Positions 35,992-45,095 of a stretch of DNA of 64,000 bases are shown here, piece by piece. The position numbers and the translations under genes were made by a program. The notes beneath the pieces are model-generated. The model ran no database searches, had not been told where the DNA came from, and saw nothing but the letters and a program-made list of their open reading frames with translations. Source of the DNA: Brevundimonas alba (GTDB lineage Bacteria; Pseudomonadota; Alphaproteobacteria; Caulobacterales; Caulobacteraceae); NCBI RefSeq assembly GCF_011927945.1, contig NZ_JAATJM010000001.1, positions 2,026,079-2,090,078 of the forward strand. The letters are read 5' to 3'. How positions within the stretch are numbered: the first letter of the stretch is position 1; each line of letters starts with the position of its first letter.

Positions 35992-37431
35992 TCAGAACAG
36001 GGCCTCCGCGAGCGACTCTGGAGCGCGGGTGGAACGCTCATCAAGCCCTCGCCAGGCACAAGCAAGAGTTCCGACGGCCGCTTTCAGCTCCGGCTCCGGC
36101 AGGCAGTAGGGCAGCCGGACGAACCTTTCAAACGCGCCGCCCATGCCGAAGCGTGTCCCGGGCGAAATGATGACGCCAAGCTTCTGGGCCTCTACCACCA
36201 GTGCGCTGCAGGCCGGACGGGGCAGCGAGACCCAGAGTGAAAGTCCCCCGCGCGGCCGCGCGGCGCGCCACTCCGGAAGGACCCGCGAGAGCTCAGCTGA
36301 CAGCGCGGCCTCACGCGCGGCCAAGAGCCGCCGTCTAGCAATGACCGGGTTCTGATCCCCCGAGAGCAGGTGAGCCGCGGCCAGTTGCTCGACGACGGCC
36401 GCCCCAAGATCCAGGGACGCTCGTGCTCTTACGACGGCATCCGTCACGCTCGCGTCAGCGCGTATCCACCCAATCCGCAATCCGCCCCACCAAGTTTTGC
36501 TCATCGATCCGAGCCGAACAACATGCGCGCCCGGAGCGGCTGGCGGCGGGGGCGGTTGATCGAACCACAGTTCGCGTTGGGTATCGTCCATGACAAGGAT
36601 GCCGCCCACTCGGGCCACCGCTTCGGCGACCGCGTTTTCCTCATCTGCGCCCATCACATGGCCAGTCGGGTTTTGATGAGCGCCCACGAGATAGACCAGC
36701 CGGGGTCGGGCGCTATCTATGGTCCCGACCAAGCCATCAATATCCCAACCTGAGGGCGTCATGGCCACAGGAACGGGACGGAGGCCCGCGCGGACGATGG
36801 CGTCTAAGGCGTGCGGATAAGTCGGATGATCAATGACCACCGCGTCGCCCGACCGGCCGAACGTACGCAACAAGATCGCCCAGCCACTCTGCGCTCCGGA
36901 GGTGACGACTATCTGGTCCGGGCGGGTCGGCAAACCGGCAGCGGCGATACTGGCGGCGACGGCACGTCGGAGTGGCAAGAGTCCGGTTGGATCGTACCCA
37001 TGTCCCGGAAGATGGGGCGGGAGTGACTCCAGTGCCCGGGCGTAGGCCCCATGCACATGTTCGCCCGCAGGCATGACGGCCGTCGCCATATTGACCACCT
37101 CAGGGCCAGGCGCGACATGAAACAGGCCTTCTAGCCTGTCTGTCCGGCTGAACGGTAGCGACGTGTAGCTCCCCGAACCGATGCGGCTGGCCACGAACCC
37201 ATCAGCTCGCAGGCGGTCCAAAGCGGCGCTGACGGTTATGCGGCTGACACCGAGCCCCTCCGCCATGCGGCGCTCGCCAGGCAGACGGGCGTTAAGCGGC
37301 AGGCGTCCGTCGAGAATGAGACCCTTGAGCGAGTCCGCCAGTCGGCGATAGGCGACGTCGCTTGATCCGGATCGTCGCCAATCGCCCAAGTGACGCGACA
37401 GGCTGTTCAGGTTGACCACGAGGTTTGACAT
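35992..37431 (-). CDS. MocR-family GntR/aminotransferase regulator, 479 aa
   Basis: The start is the ATG at 37431 (MSNLVVNLNSLSRHLGDW); the frame runs on upstream, but that part is the shadow of the divergent gene. An N-terminal GntR winged helix (residues ~20-90, AYRRLADSLKGLILDGRLPLNARLPGERRMAEGLGVSRITVSAALDRLRADGFV) is fused to a fold-type I aminotransferase domain. The PLP lysine is in GSMSKTWWGGLRIGW, and Asp in VMDDTQREL contacts the PLP nitrogen. MocR proteins sense amino-acid-like ligands via PLP. It is divergent from a YczE-type membrane gene, a pairing known from Bacillus yczR-yczE, so it likely controls that gene. Confidence 0.92.
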   Translation of the reverse strand: MSNLVVNLNSLSRHLGDWRRSGSSDVAYRRLADSLKGLILDGRLPLNARLPGERRMAEGLGVSRITVSAALDRLRADGFVASRIGSGSYTSLPFSRTDRLEGLFHVAPGPEVVNMATAVMPAGEHVHGAYARALESLPPHLPGHGYDPTGLLPLRRAVAASIAAAGLPTRPDQIVVTSGAQSGWAILLRTFGRSGDAVVIDHPTYPHALDAIVRAGLRPVPVAMTPSGWDIDGLVGTIDSARPRLVYLVGAHQNPTGHVMGADEENAVAEAVARVGGILVMDDTQRELWFDQPPPPPAAPGAHVVRLGSMSKTWWGGLRIGWIRADASVTDAVVRARASLDLGAAVVEQLAAAHLLSGDQNPVIARRRLLAAREAALSAELSRVLPEWRAARPRGGLSLWVSLPRPACSALVVEAQKLGVIISPGTRFGMGGAFERFVRLPYCLPEPELKAAVGTLACAWRGLDERSTRAPESLAEALF

Positions 37432-37434
37432 AAG

Positions 37435-37454
37435 GCCACCGTCACAAAAGTGGC
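37435..37454. promoter_or_regulatory. Short inverted repeat in the mocR-yczE divergent gap
   Basis: GCCAC (37435-37439) and GTGGC (37450-37454) form a small inverted repeat centred in the 60-bp gap. It is a candidate MocR operator, though the arms are too short to be sure. Confidence 0.3.
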
Positions 37455-37491
37455 TATGGAATTCAAGTCCAAATGCTTTCAACTTCTTCGC

Positions 37492-38121
37492 ATGTTCATC
37501 CGTCGCTTCTGCCAACTCCAACTGGGCCTGCTTCTCTACGGAGCGTCCCTCGCCATGATGGTGCGGGCGGATCTTGGTCTGAATCCGTGGAGCGTCCTGC
37601 ACGAAGGCCTCTCCGAGCGCACCGGGATCAGTCTTGGCATGACGGTCAATATCGTTGGAGCACTGGTGCTGCTGGTCTGGATACCCCTGCGCCAGAAGCC
37701 GGGTATCGGAACTGTCTGTAATGTCTTGGTCATCGGAGCAGCGGCTGACGCGGCGTTGTCCGTCCTCCCGCCCGTCACTGGCCTGCCGCTGCGGATCGCC
37801 TTGCTCCTGAGTGCAATCCTGCTGAACGCGGCGGCGACTGGTGCTTATATCGGCGCCGGACTGGGGCCGGGTCCGCGAGATGGCCTGACAACCGGAGGCG
37901 TTCGCCTGACTGGCTGGGACATCCGCTGGATGCGAGGCCTCATTGAAGGCCTGGTACTCTTGCACGGCTGGATGCTTGGCGGGACTATCGGAGCCGGCAC
38001 TTTGATCTACGCCTTGGCCAACGGTCCGCTGCTCCAGTTCTTTATCCCCTTGTTTGAAGTCCGGCAGACCGTTCGCGTCCGCTCAGGGGTAGTCCCCGCG
38101 GCTGCGGCTAACGATTGCTGA
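37492..38121 (+). CDS. YczE/YitT-like integral membrane protein, 209 aa
   Basis: I prefer the ATG at 37492 (MFIRRFCQLQLGLLLYGASLAMMVRADLGLNPWSVLHEGLS), which matches the usual start of the family; in-frame starts exist at 37450/37456. The 'LGLNPWsVl.eGls...gisiGt..iivg..vll.w' block, followed by KPGIGTVCNVLVIGAAADAAL and GAGLGPGPRDGL, is diagnostic for YczE (DUF6198) proteins. Five membrane helices are predicted. It is probably a transporter or exporter of unknown substrate regulated by the adjacent MocR protein. The C-terminal tail is basic and short. Confidence 0.82.
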   Translation: MFIRRFCQLQLGLLLYGASLAMMVRADLGLNPWSVLHEGLSERTGISLGMTVNIVGALVLLVWIPLRQKPGIGTVCNVLVIGAAADAALSVLPPVTGLPLRIALLLSAILLNAAATGAYIGAGLGPGPRDGLTTGGVRLTGWDIRWMRGLIEGLVLLHGWMLGGTIGAGTLIYALANGPLLQFFIPLFEVRQTVRVRSGVVPAAAANDC

Positions 38122-38313
38122 GCGCCTAGACCAAGCATCTGCTGGTCGCGCAGCACATGAGCCGGTTCACTGGCGGCAGCGACGCTTTGGCTCCGGGGCA
38201 TGCCCTCTTCGCCTGCCTTGGCCGCAACCTGCCGAATTTGCGCGACAGGGCGCCCAACGGACTATGGCCACCCACAAGCCGCGGCCGCGGAGCCGCCAGC
38301 ATGAGCAAAGTCG

Positions 38314-38874
38314 ATGTCGCTGACGAACCTTCTCGTACCCACCTGCAAACAGATGCTGCTCGGCCTGTCGGGCCTTCTCGTCAGTGCACAGGGCCAACGA
38401 AGGAAGGCGGAGGCAGAGGGACTTCTCGCCAGCCGCCTCGCGCCGGACATGTTTCCTCTTGCCGCGCAGGTGCGTTTCGCCTGCATCCAGGCGCAGGAGA
38501 TGATTTATCGGCTTCAGGACAAACCCTTGCCAGAGGGTCTGGGCGAACTTGCTCGCGAGGCTGAGGGCGCAGGTGTGCGACCCGGCTCAATCTCTGACGC
38601 GCAGGGGCGGATCGATGAGACCATTCTCCTGCTGGAGGGTCTGATTGATGGCAGGATGGACCCGGCCGCCGACAGGCTGCTGCAGCTCAAGCTGCCCCAC
38701 GGTGTGACGTTCGAACTTACCGGCGAGCAGTACGCCCGCGATTGGCTGCTTCCGCAGTTCTATTTCCATGTCGTCACCGCGTACGCGATTTTACGAAGCC
38801 AAGGCGTGGTGCTGGGAAAGGCCGAATACGTGCCGCACATGTTCGCCTATGCCCGGCGAGACAGCCTCCACTAA
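38314..38874 (+). CDS. DUF1993 family protein, 186 aa
   Basis: The sequence carries the family pattern: 'vp.f...L..L...L.KA.....' as VPTCKQMLLGLSGLLVSAQGQRRKAEAEG, ASRLAPDMFPLAAQVRFACIQAQEMIYRLQ, and DEYARDWLLPQFYFHVVTAYAILRSQGVVLGKAEY. The last block carries 'n.yFH...aYaiLRh.Gv.lGk.dyl', the DUF1993 C-terminal signature. These are four-helix bundle proteins of unknown function related to the DinB superfamily. It has no membrane or export signal. It is transcribed alone, with a bidirectional terminator downstream. Confidence 0.85.
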   Translation: MSLTNLLVPTCKQMLLGLSGLLVSAQGQRRKAEAEGLLASRLAPDMFPLAAQVRFACIQAQEMIYRLQDKPLPEGLGELAREAEGAGVRPGSISDAQGRIDETILLLEGLIDGRMDPAADRLLQLKLPHGVTFELTGEQYARDWLLPQFYFHVVTAYAILRSQGVVLGKAEYVPHMFAYARRDSLH

Positions 38875-38924
38875 GATGAGTGGTCAGACCGGCTGCCCCG
38901 CGGAGTTCCGGCAGGGCTTTGCAA

Positions 38925-38961
38925 AAAGGGTCGGCCGGTCGTCTTAGCGGGCCGACCCTTT
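38925..38961. terminator. Bidirectional Rho-independent terminator
   Basis: AAAGGGTCGGCC (38925-38936) is the perfect reverse complement of GGCCGACCCTTT (38950-38961), with A- and T-tracts on the two sides. It lies between the converging DUF1993 and TonB receptor genes. Confidence 0.9.
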
Positions 38962-38980
38962 CCTCTGAGATGATCGGTGG

Positions 38981-41596
38981 TCAGTACTGGACGCGCAGCG
39001 TAGCGCCAAAAGTCCGGGGCTGTCCTAGGAAGGCGTCGTAAGTCTGAGTGTCGGCTGCGGGGTTGTAGTAGGTGCCGTCAGGTTGGACGGTTGAGGCGAA
39101 GGCATTGCCCTGCAGGAACCCGTTGTAGATGACCTGGACGTATTCCTCGTCAGTCAGGTTCTGCGCCCAAAACTCGAGGGTCCAGCGCTCGTCCTCCGTT
39201 CCGATCACGATCCGGCCATTCATTGTGGCGAAGGCGTCCTGAACCTTGAAGGGCAGCAGGTCCGATCCTGTGTTGTAGGCGCCGGTGTATTTGGCGGCAA
39301 GGCTGAACCCGCCGCGCAGGCCGTCGCCAAGGGACCGGTTGAAGTTGATCGAGGCCGTGCCTGACCACTCCGGCGAGAAGGATGCACGCGATCCCGGCAG
39401 CAGCGAGAGCTGTGGGTAGTTGGCAGGGTTGGCGAGGTCAGCCGCCGTGAACTGGCCATAGCGCGCATCGATGTAGGTCAAACCACCTTGCAGGCTCAGA
39501 CCTTCTACCGGCGTGAACCACATGAAGTCGGCGTCCACGCCCTTCGACGTCAGTTCAGGGATCGATTCCACAACGAATGAGGTGCCGAGGAAGGTATTTA
39601 GCTGGAAGTCCTCGAATGTCTGATCGAAGTAGGTAGCGTTCAGCAGTACCGTACGGTTGAACAGCGTCGACTTGAAACCGAATTCATAGCTGTCGACGAC
39701 CTCGGACGGGAACAGCAGCGAGGCGTTCGGGGTGATGCCCGTCTGCACCCGGTCCAGGTTGTAACCGAAGCTCTTGTAACCTCGAGCACCCGAGGCATAG
39801 ACCATCAGTTCGGGGCTGAAGCGGTACGCGACCTTCAGCGTGCCGCTGAGCTCGCCGTCGTCGAAAGACTCTGCAACATGGCGATTGTTGTAGGCCGCGT
39901 TGGTCCACGGCAGGCAGAAGCGGGCCAGAAGCGTTGGGGCTGATGCGCCGAGGACGGCGGCAATTGCACCAGCGTTCGCCAACGCAGCGCTGCAGGTCGC
40001 GCCATTTCCGTTGGTGTTCCGCTGCGTAACGTCAACGCTCTTGTCGTCGATTGTGTAACGCAGGCCCAGCGTGACATCGAACCGGTCCGTGACGTGCCAG
40101 GTGTTGTTCGTGAACGCCGCGATGGACGTCGACTTCTGCTGATAGTCATCTTCGAACGTCTGACCAATCGTGAAGCTAGGTCCAGTGGCGGCAGTGGGCC
40201 CGGCGGGCGCCATGCCGCCCGTCGCAAGACAACCGCCGAAGCCGGCCGCCGTCTGGCCCGGACGCGTATAGCAGCCGATCGTCGCCGGACTGACGGGCAG
40301 TGCGGGATTAGCGGCGTTCAGCGAGGACGACAGCAGAAGAGACAGCAGGGGCGAATAGTCCGCCCCGAGGTAGAAGGCATCGCCTCGGTCGATGTCCTCG
40401 CGCGTTGCGAACGCTCCAACCAGCCAGTCCAGAGTGTCGGTCTTCCCGGCCAGGCGGAATTCTTGAGTAAGGTTGTCGACATCGTAGCCAAAATTGCCGT
40501 CATTGATCCGGTAGGCGATGTCCGCGCCGGTGTAGTCCGAGTCCTGACCATTAGACGACGTCCAACGCCGTGCGGAGGTGATGGACGTGAGCTGAGCGCC
40601 CCCTAGCAGGGAAGGAAGGTCGACGTTCATCTCGACAGACACGCCCTTGTCCTCAACCTCCTGGTCGCTTGCGCGGTTGGCGAAAGCTTGGCGCGAGTAG
40701 GGCAGTTGTCCGAACCCGGCGGCCGGCGGTCGCTGGCCCATCCCGGCCGAGAGAGCGTCGATAAAGGGGTAGGTCGGGCCGGTGCGAACCTGAACACCCG
40801 TGCAGCAGTGCTCATCCCGTCGGGAGTAGTCGGCTATGACGCGAACCGACGTACTGTCGCTGGGGAGCCAGAGCAGCTGGCCGCGGACGGTGCCGAAGTC
40901 CTGATTGCTGTCGTCCGTTTCGGCTCGCGGCCCGTCGCCGGTGTCGACGCTGTAGAAGCCGTTCCGAAGGCGCCGCCCGGCATAGAGGCGAAATGCCAGG
41001 CTGTCGCTGAGCGGCCCTGTGACCGAACCACCAACGCCCATTGCGCCGTAGTTGCCCCCGGTCAGTTCTCCGTTGAAGCCGGGCGTGAAAGAGGGGGCCT
41101 CGGTGATGATGTTGATCACGCCGGCCGATGTGTTCTTGCCGAACAGCGTGCCCTGTGGACCCTTCAGAACCTCAATTCGGGACAGCTCTCCTAGATCGCC
41201 AAAGCCGACCGAGTTGCGGGACCTGTAGACGCCGTCAATGACCACGCCCACCGAGCTTTCGAGCCCGGGGTTATCCCCCACCGTACCGACCCCGCGAATG
41301 CGGGCCGTGGTAGCCGCCTCTGAAGAGTTCGAGGTGACCACCAAGCCCGGCGTGATGATCTGCAGATCCTTGATGTCTCGAACGCCGGCGCTGTTAAGGG
41401 CCTCGGCAGACAGGCTGGTCACCACGATGGGCACATCCTGCAAGTTCTGTTCGCGCTTCTGGGCGGTGACGACGATGTCGTCGATGGTCGTCGGTGTTTG
41501 CTGGTCCTGGGCGGCGGCGACGCCGGCCAGACCGAACGCGCAAGCGCCGACTGCGGCGCTCGAAACGGTCGTGCGAAGAAGGTGAGCAAGTCTCAT
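38981..41596 (-). CDS. TonB-dependent outer-membrane receptor, 871 aa
   Basis: The start is ATG at 41596 with a clear signal peptide (VSSAAVGACAFGLAGVAAAQ). The TonB-box-like TIDDIVVTAQKREQNLQDVPI is followed by the plug (NSAGVRDIKDLQIITPGL, IRGVGTVGDNPGLESSVGVVIDGVYRSR, GELSRIEVLKGPQGTLFGKNTSAGVINIIT). The barrel ends QPRTFGATLRVQY. The 'VTAQKREQNLQDVPI' and 'GPQGTLFGKNTSAGVINI' signatures place it in the large subfamily typical of sphingomonads and Caulobacterales, distinct from the two GGASAVYG-type receptors elsewhere in the window. It is divergent from an AraC regulator, its likely controller. Confidence 0.93.
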   Translation of the reverse strand: MRLAHLLRTTVSSAAVGACAFGLAGVAAAQDQQTPTTIDDIVVTAQKREQNLQDVPIVVTSLSAEALNSAGVRDIKDLQIITPGLVVTSNSSEAATTARIRGVGTVGDNPGLESSVGVVIDGVYRSRNSVGFGDLGELSRIEVLKGPQGTLFGKNTSAGVINIITEAPSFTPGFNGELTGGNYGAMGVGGSVTGPLSDSLAFRLYAGRRLRNGFYSVDTGDGPRAETDDSNQDFGTVRGQLLWLPSDSTSVRVIADYSRRDEHCCTGVQVRTGPTYPFIDALSAGMGQRPPAAGFGQLPYSRQAFANRASDQEVEDKGVSVEMNVDLPSLLGGAQLTSITSARRWTSSNGQDSDYTGADIAYRINDGNFGYDVDNLTQEFRLAGKTDTLDWLVGAFATREDIDRGDAFYLGADYSPLLSLLLSSSLNAANPALPVSPATIGCYTRPGQTAAGFGGCLATGGMAPAGPTAATGPSFTIGQTFEDDYQQKSTSIAAFTNNTWHVTDRFDVTLGLRYTIDDKSVDVTQRNTNGNGATCSAALANAGAIAAVLGASAPTLLARFCLPWTNAAYNNRHVAESFDDGELSGTLKVAYRFSPELMVYASGARGYKSFGYNLDRVQTGITPNASLLFPSEVVDSYEFGFKSTLFNRTVLLNATYFDQTFEDFQLNTFLGTSFVVESIPELTSKGVDADFMWFTPVEGLSLQGGLTYIDARYGQFTAADLANPANYPQLSLLPGSRASFSPEWSGTASINFNRSLGDGLRGGFSLAAKYTGAYNTGSDLLPFKVQDAFATMNGRIVIGTEDERWTLEFWAQNLTDEEYVQVIYNGFLQGNAFASTVQPDGTYYNPAADTQTYDAFLGQPRTFGATLRVQY

Positions 41597-41983
41597 GGTG
41601 TCCCCCGAATGAGCCAGCTCCGTCAGCGACAGAGGCGTGGCGTTTCCTCATCCATGACCGCTCTCTCTTGATCCGGAGGCGGTCTGGATTGCAGGGTATT
41701 TTCGCGGGTCGGACGACTCTTCAGCGCGGCCCGATAGCGGTTCGTCCGAAAACGAACTGTCTGGCGTAACACGGCGACACTCTGCCGCATTCGCGAGCTA
41801 ACGTGTCGGTACCTTTCCCTCGGGGGAACCTCCCGTCGAGGCGCGCGAAAGGGCTTGTTGTAGCAGGACGCGGACCAAGGTTCACGTGCGGCGTGCTGCG
41901 GACGAAAGTGCGTATTAACGCGATGAAGTTTACCTGAACCGGACGATTATGTGCACGGCGCTTCGGCCGTCCGTGGGGGATCA
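41597..41983. promoter_or_regulatory. Divergent control region between TonB receptor and AraC gene
   Basis: These 387 bp hold no gene. GTTCGT (41740-41745) and ACGAAC (41752-41757) form a 6-bp inverted repeat with a 6-nt spacer, about 145 bp from the receptor start. It is a possible operator, but weakly supported. Confidence 0.35.
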
Positions 41984-42829
41984 ATGCGGCCAGCAAGGGA
42001 GAAGGAGGGGCCCGTCGCGCGCGTTGATCATCGCCCGCGGTCGCGGGCCACGGAACTGGCGGAGGTTCTTGAAACCCGCGTCGCCGCCACCGCCGCTCCC
42101 CCGGCCGGCGTGGTCGAAAAGTTCGCTGTCGTTCTGCCTTACGACGGACTTTTCGGATTCCGCGTAGGGCGTCGCCTCTCGCTTTTCGATGCTCAACGCA
42201 CCCTGTTCGCAACTGCGGGGCATGAGTACGTCGACAGCCATCCTGCGGAGGGGGTTGGACACGCCTGCATGATCGTGAGACCGGCCGAGCAGCTTCTCGA
42301 CGATTTTTTTGGCGGCATCACGCCTGGTGCGCACGCTGCATTCCGGGACTTGGGGAGACCCGCCACTGGCGGTCTGCGCCTTCAGGTCCAGCGGCTGCGG
42401 CGGGTCAACGCGGATGGGGAGTCCGGGCTAGAGAAGGACGAGTGTGTGGCCGCGACGCTGCGCGCGGCTCTGTGCGAGTCGCCCGTTGTAAAGGAGCCTG
42501 CACCAAGGGTGATCGATCGGGCAAGGCAGGTGCTGCACGCATTCGGATTCGAACGCCTGACTCTAAGTCGTATCGCTCACGAGGTCGGAGTGTCTCCGAC
42601 CTATCTCACTCAAGCTTTCACGCGCGCAGAAGGTCAGCCTTTGTACCGCTACCAACTGGGCCTGCGGCTGAACCGCGCCCTTGTGGATCTGCCGCACTGT
42701 AATGACTTGAGCGAGCTGGCGTTGGACCTTGGCTTCTCCAGCCATTCGCACTTCACAACAGCCTTCAAAGCAAGTTTCGGACTGAGCCCATCGGCGTACC
42801 GCTCCGGCTGGCGGCGCGCCGACCATTAG
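41984..42829 (+). CDS. AraC-family transcriptional regulator, 281 aa
   Basis: I favour ATG 41984 with GGGGG upstream over a GTG at 41951. The N-terminal ~165 residues are an unassigned sensor region. The C-terminal double helix-turn-helix is clear: ERLTLSRIAHEVGVSPTYLTQAFTRAEGQPLYRYQLGLRLNRALVDL, then DLSELALDLGFSSHSHFTTAFKASFGLSPSAYR. The gene is divergent from the TonB receptor at 38981-41596 and probably activates it in response to the imported compound. The NTF2-like gene follows 61 bp later with its own ribosome-binding site. Confidence 0.88.
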   Translation: MRPAREKEGPVARVDHRPRSRATELAEVLETRVAATAAPPAGVVEKFAVVLPYDGLFGFRVGRRLSLFDAQRTLFATAGHEYVDSHPAEGVGHACMIVRPAEQLLDDFFGGITPGAHAAFRDLGRPATGGLRLQVQRLRRVNADGESGLEKDECVAATLRAALCESPVVKEPAPRVIDRARQVLHAFGFERLTLSRIAHEVGVSPTYLTQAFTRAEGQPLYRYQLGLRLNRALVDLPHCNDLSELALDLGFSSHSHFTTAFKASFGLSPSAYRSGWRRADH

Positions 42830-42890
42830 ATTCCGGAAGCGAGCGTACGATCCTCCTCTTAAATCTGGCCGTCGTTCCGAGGAGGAAATC

Positions 42891-43367
42891 ATGAGTGTCT
42901 GTTCAACACTAATCGGCGGTTCCGCTGTCCTGGCTATGGCCGTCGGCGGGCCCGTGAGCGCAATTCAATCGCCTGACCTCGATCGTCATGCGGTCGCGGC
43001 GACTGATATCGCCTTCCAAGCAGCAGTAAAACGACGCGATCTGGCTACTATGGACCGCATTCTGCACGAAGATTTCGTTCTGGCATTGGGCGATGGACAG
43101 ACACTGACCAAGGCGCAGCTTCTCGCGAGAGAGCACTTTGTCACCTACGAGCAACAGGACGAGGACTCCGGCACTCAGACGGTTCGGGTCTATGGGGACA
43201 CCGCCATCGTGACGGCGCGTCTATGGCTCAAGGGCGTTGGCCCGAACGGCACCTTTGATCGAAGGCTGTGGTTCAGTGACACTTACATCCGGACGGCCTC
43301 GGGCTGGCGCTACGCATTTGCGCAGGCTTCTTTGCCGCTACCTCCGGCTCGTGAAGAACAGGACTGA
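42891..43367 (+). CDS. Exported NTF2-like (DUF4440/SnoaL-type) protein, 158 aa
   Basis: It has a strong ribosome-binding site (GAGGAGG). The N-terminus (LIGGSAVLAMAVGGPVSA) is a signal peptide. The mature part has the cone-shaped NTF2 pattern: DIAFQAAVKRRDLATMDRILHEDFVLALGDGQTLTKAQLL, then VRVYGDTAIVTARLWLKG and SDTYIRTASGWRYAFAQAS. Such proteins act as small hydrolases/isomerases or as non-catalytic ligand binders; none of these can be chosen here. It lies downstream of the AraC regulator. Confidence 0.8.
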   Translation: MSVCSTLIGGSAVLAMAVGGPVSAIQSPDLDRHAVAATDIAFQAAVKRRDLATMDRILHEDFVLALGDGQTLTKAQLLAREHFVTYEQQDEDSGTQTVRVYGDTAIVTARLWLKGVGPNGTFDRRLWFSDTYIRTASGWRYAFAQASLPLPPAREEQD

Positions 43368-43528
43368 GCCCAACGATCTGCGGAGCAAGAACGCTCATCT
43401 TTAGAACGCCACCCAGTCGAGTTGCATAAACGGCGACATGTTGTGTGAGCACCATTGATCGCAACCCATGGCTAGCTCAATGGCTGAGATAAGAAGCGGA
43501 TTCCGCGACACGCGTTCAAGAGTGGGAC

Positions 43529-44404
43529 ATGACTCTCTTTGTGGGTCTTTCGGCCTTTCCGATCACGCCAATGACGCCGGCCGGCGAAGTCATCGCCCCT
43601 GATCTGCGCAGGCTGGTCGAGCGGCTCGAAGCCGGCGGCGCCGACTCCGTCGGCCTGCTCGGCAGTACAGGGACCTACATGTTCCTGAGCCGTGACGAAC
43701 GGCGGCGCGCTGTGGCGACGGCGGTCGGCGCCGTGACTTCGACCCCGGTCATCGCCGGCGTGGGCGCCATGCGAACCGACGAAGCCCAGACCTTCGCCCG
43801 TGACGCGGCGGGGGAGGGGGCGGCGGGCCTGCTACTGGCGCCTGTCAGCTACACGCCTCTCACGGAGGAGGAGGTGTTTCAGCACTTCCTCGCGGTAGCT
43901 TCGGCCACCGATTTGCCACTCTGCATCTACAGCAATCCAGGGACTACCAACTTCACCTTCCGGTCAAGTTTCGTCGCCCGTCTTGCGGCGATCCCGACGA
44001 TCGCCGCGATCAAACTACCGCTGCCCGCGTCCAGGGACGTCGCCGCGGATCTGGCGGACTTCCGCCGCGCGGCTCCAGGACTCTCGATCGGCTATAGTGG
44101 CGACTGGGGCTGTAAAGACGCTATGCTGGCAGGGGCCGACTGCTGGTACAGTGTGGCGGGTGGGCTTTTCCCCCAGCAAGCCGCCGACTTGACGGCTGCA
44201 GCCATGCGCGGCGATCACGAAGAGGCGGAGCGGTGTGACGCCGTCTTCGCCGAGCTTTGGAAGCTGTTTCGCAAAGTCGGAAGCCTCAGGTTGATGTACG
44301 CGGCCGCGAACATGCTGGAACTCACGGACGCGCAACTGCCGAAACCTCTGCTCGGGCTTGAGCAAGGTCTTCGGGAACGGCTCGTATCAGCGCTGCCCGT
44401 CTGA
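43529..44404 (+). CDS. DapA/NanA-family (dihydrodipicolinate synthase-like) lyase, 291 aa
   Basis: It is a TIM barrel of the class I aldolase DHDPS family. Seen: the GSTGTY phosphate/carboxylate loop (46-50), Tyr134 (CIYSNPGTTNF) that shuttles protons, and the Schiff-base Lys162 (IAAIKLPLP). The length is standard. Loop 46-50 reads GSTGT rather than the GTTGE of true DapA, so lysine biosynthesis is unlikely. Members of this group cleave or form 2-keto acids from pyruvate (sialic acid, keto-deoxy sugars, hydroxyproline products). No pathway partner is next to it, so the substrate is open. Confidence 0.88.
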   Translation: MTLFVGLSAFPITPMTPAGEVIAPDLRRLVERLEAGGADSVGLLGSTGTYMFLSRDERRRAVATAVGAVTSTPVIAGVGAMRTDEAQTFARDAAGEGAAGLLLAPVSYTPLTEEEVFQHFLAVASATDLPLCIYSNPGTTNFTFRSSFVARLAAIPTIAAIKLPLPASRDVAADLADFRRAAPGLSIGYSGDWGCKDAMLAGADCWYSVAGGLFPQQAADLTAAAMRGDHEEAERCDAVFAELWKLFRKVGSLRLMYAAANMLELTDAQLPKPLLGLEQGLRERLVSALPV

Positions 44405-44502
44405 GGCCGGATTGTCATGCGACGAATGCTGTTTGAGGCGCGATGAATATCGGGCGTCGGCACTAAACTGGCCAGAGTGTTCTCAGCCTTCTGGATAGCT
44501 CG

Positions 44503-44955
44503 ATGCGCCCCATGGTTCCTGTTGCGGCGTTTGCCGTGGCGCTTTCGTTCTTTGGCCAAGCCTTCGCGCAGAATCCGGCTGCTCCAGCCAGCAGCGGCAG
44601 TACGGCGAGTTCGGGCTTCTCGCCAGATACAATCACAGTAGCTTTGATGTCCGGAGGAGCGGTGGACGCCGCCACCACGCTCGGCGGCAACTGCGTTGGC
44701 ATGGTCGCCAACGCAGCCAACTACGCGTTCACCTATACCGCAGGCTCCGCGCCGCTGTTCATGAAGGTTCGGTCGCAAGGCGATACGACCTTGATCGTTC
44801 ACAACCCGAACGGGGCGTGGGGCTGCAGTGATGACTACAACGGCGTGAACCCTGCTTTGCGGTGGGATCAGCCGGTCAGCGGCACATATCACGTCTGGGT
44901 CGGATCTATCGGCGGCGGCGCGCAGGCAACCCTGTCGATCACCGAACGAGAGTAA
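44503..44955 (+). CDS. Exported beta-sandwich protein (PPC-like domain), 150 aa
   Basis: The signal peptide MRPMVPVAAFAVALSFFGQAFA precedes a Ser/Ala-rich linker. The C-terminal part reads FTYTAGSAPLFMKVRSQGDTTLIVHNPNGAWGCSDDYNGVNPALRWDQPVSGTYHVWVGSIG. This resembles the pre-peptidase C-terminal domain ('D.tlyv..p.g....ndD......p.i.f.....G.Y.iwv'), used as a secreted carbohydrate- or surface-binding module. Two cysteines (GGNCVG, WGCSDD) may pair. No catalytic domain is attached, so it is a stand-alone periplasmic or secreted module of unknown role. Confidence 0.72.
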   Translation: MRPMVPVAAFAVALSFFGQAFAQNPAAPASSGSTASSGFSPDTITVALMSGGAVDAATTLGGNCVGMVANAANYAFTYTAGSAPLFMKVRSQGDTTLIVHNPNGAWGCSDDYNGVNPALRWDQPVSGTYHVWVGSIGGGAQATLSITERE

Positions 44956-45095
44956 CTGCCGTCGTCGCGGTCTGCGGGCGGCTGGCACGCAGGTCACGCG
45001 TGGCGGATCGGTCGGGCCTCCTGTCGCGGCGCTGATGCAGCCCACGGGAGGTTCAGCCAGTTCGTTTTCCATCGTCTCATTCAAGCTAAGTCATA

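Noticed and set aside
43529..44404. dapA for lysine biosynthesis
   Set aside because: The loop reads GSTGT instead of GTTGE, and no lysine genes are nearby; a general DapA/NanA-family call is safer.
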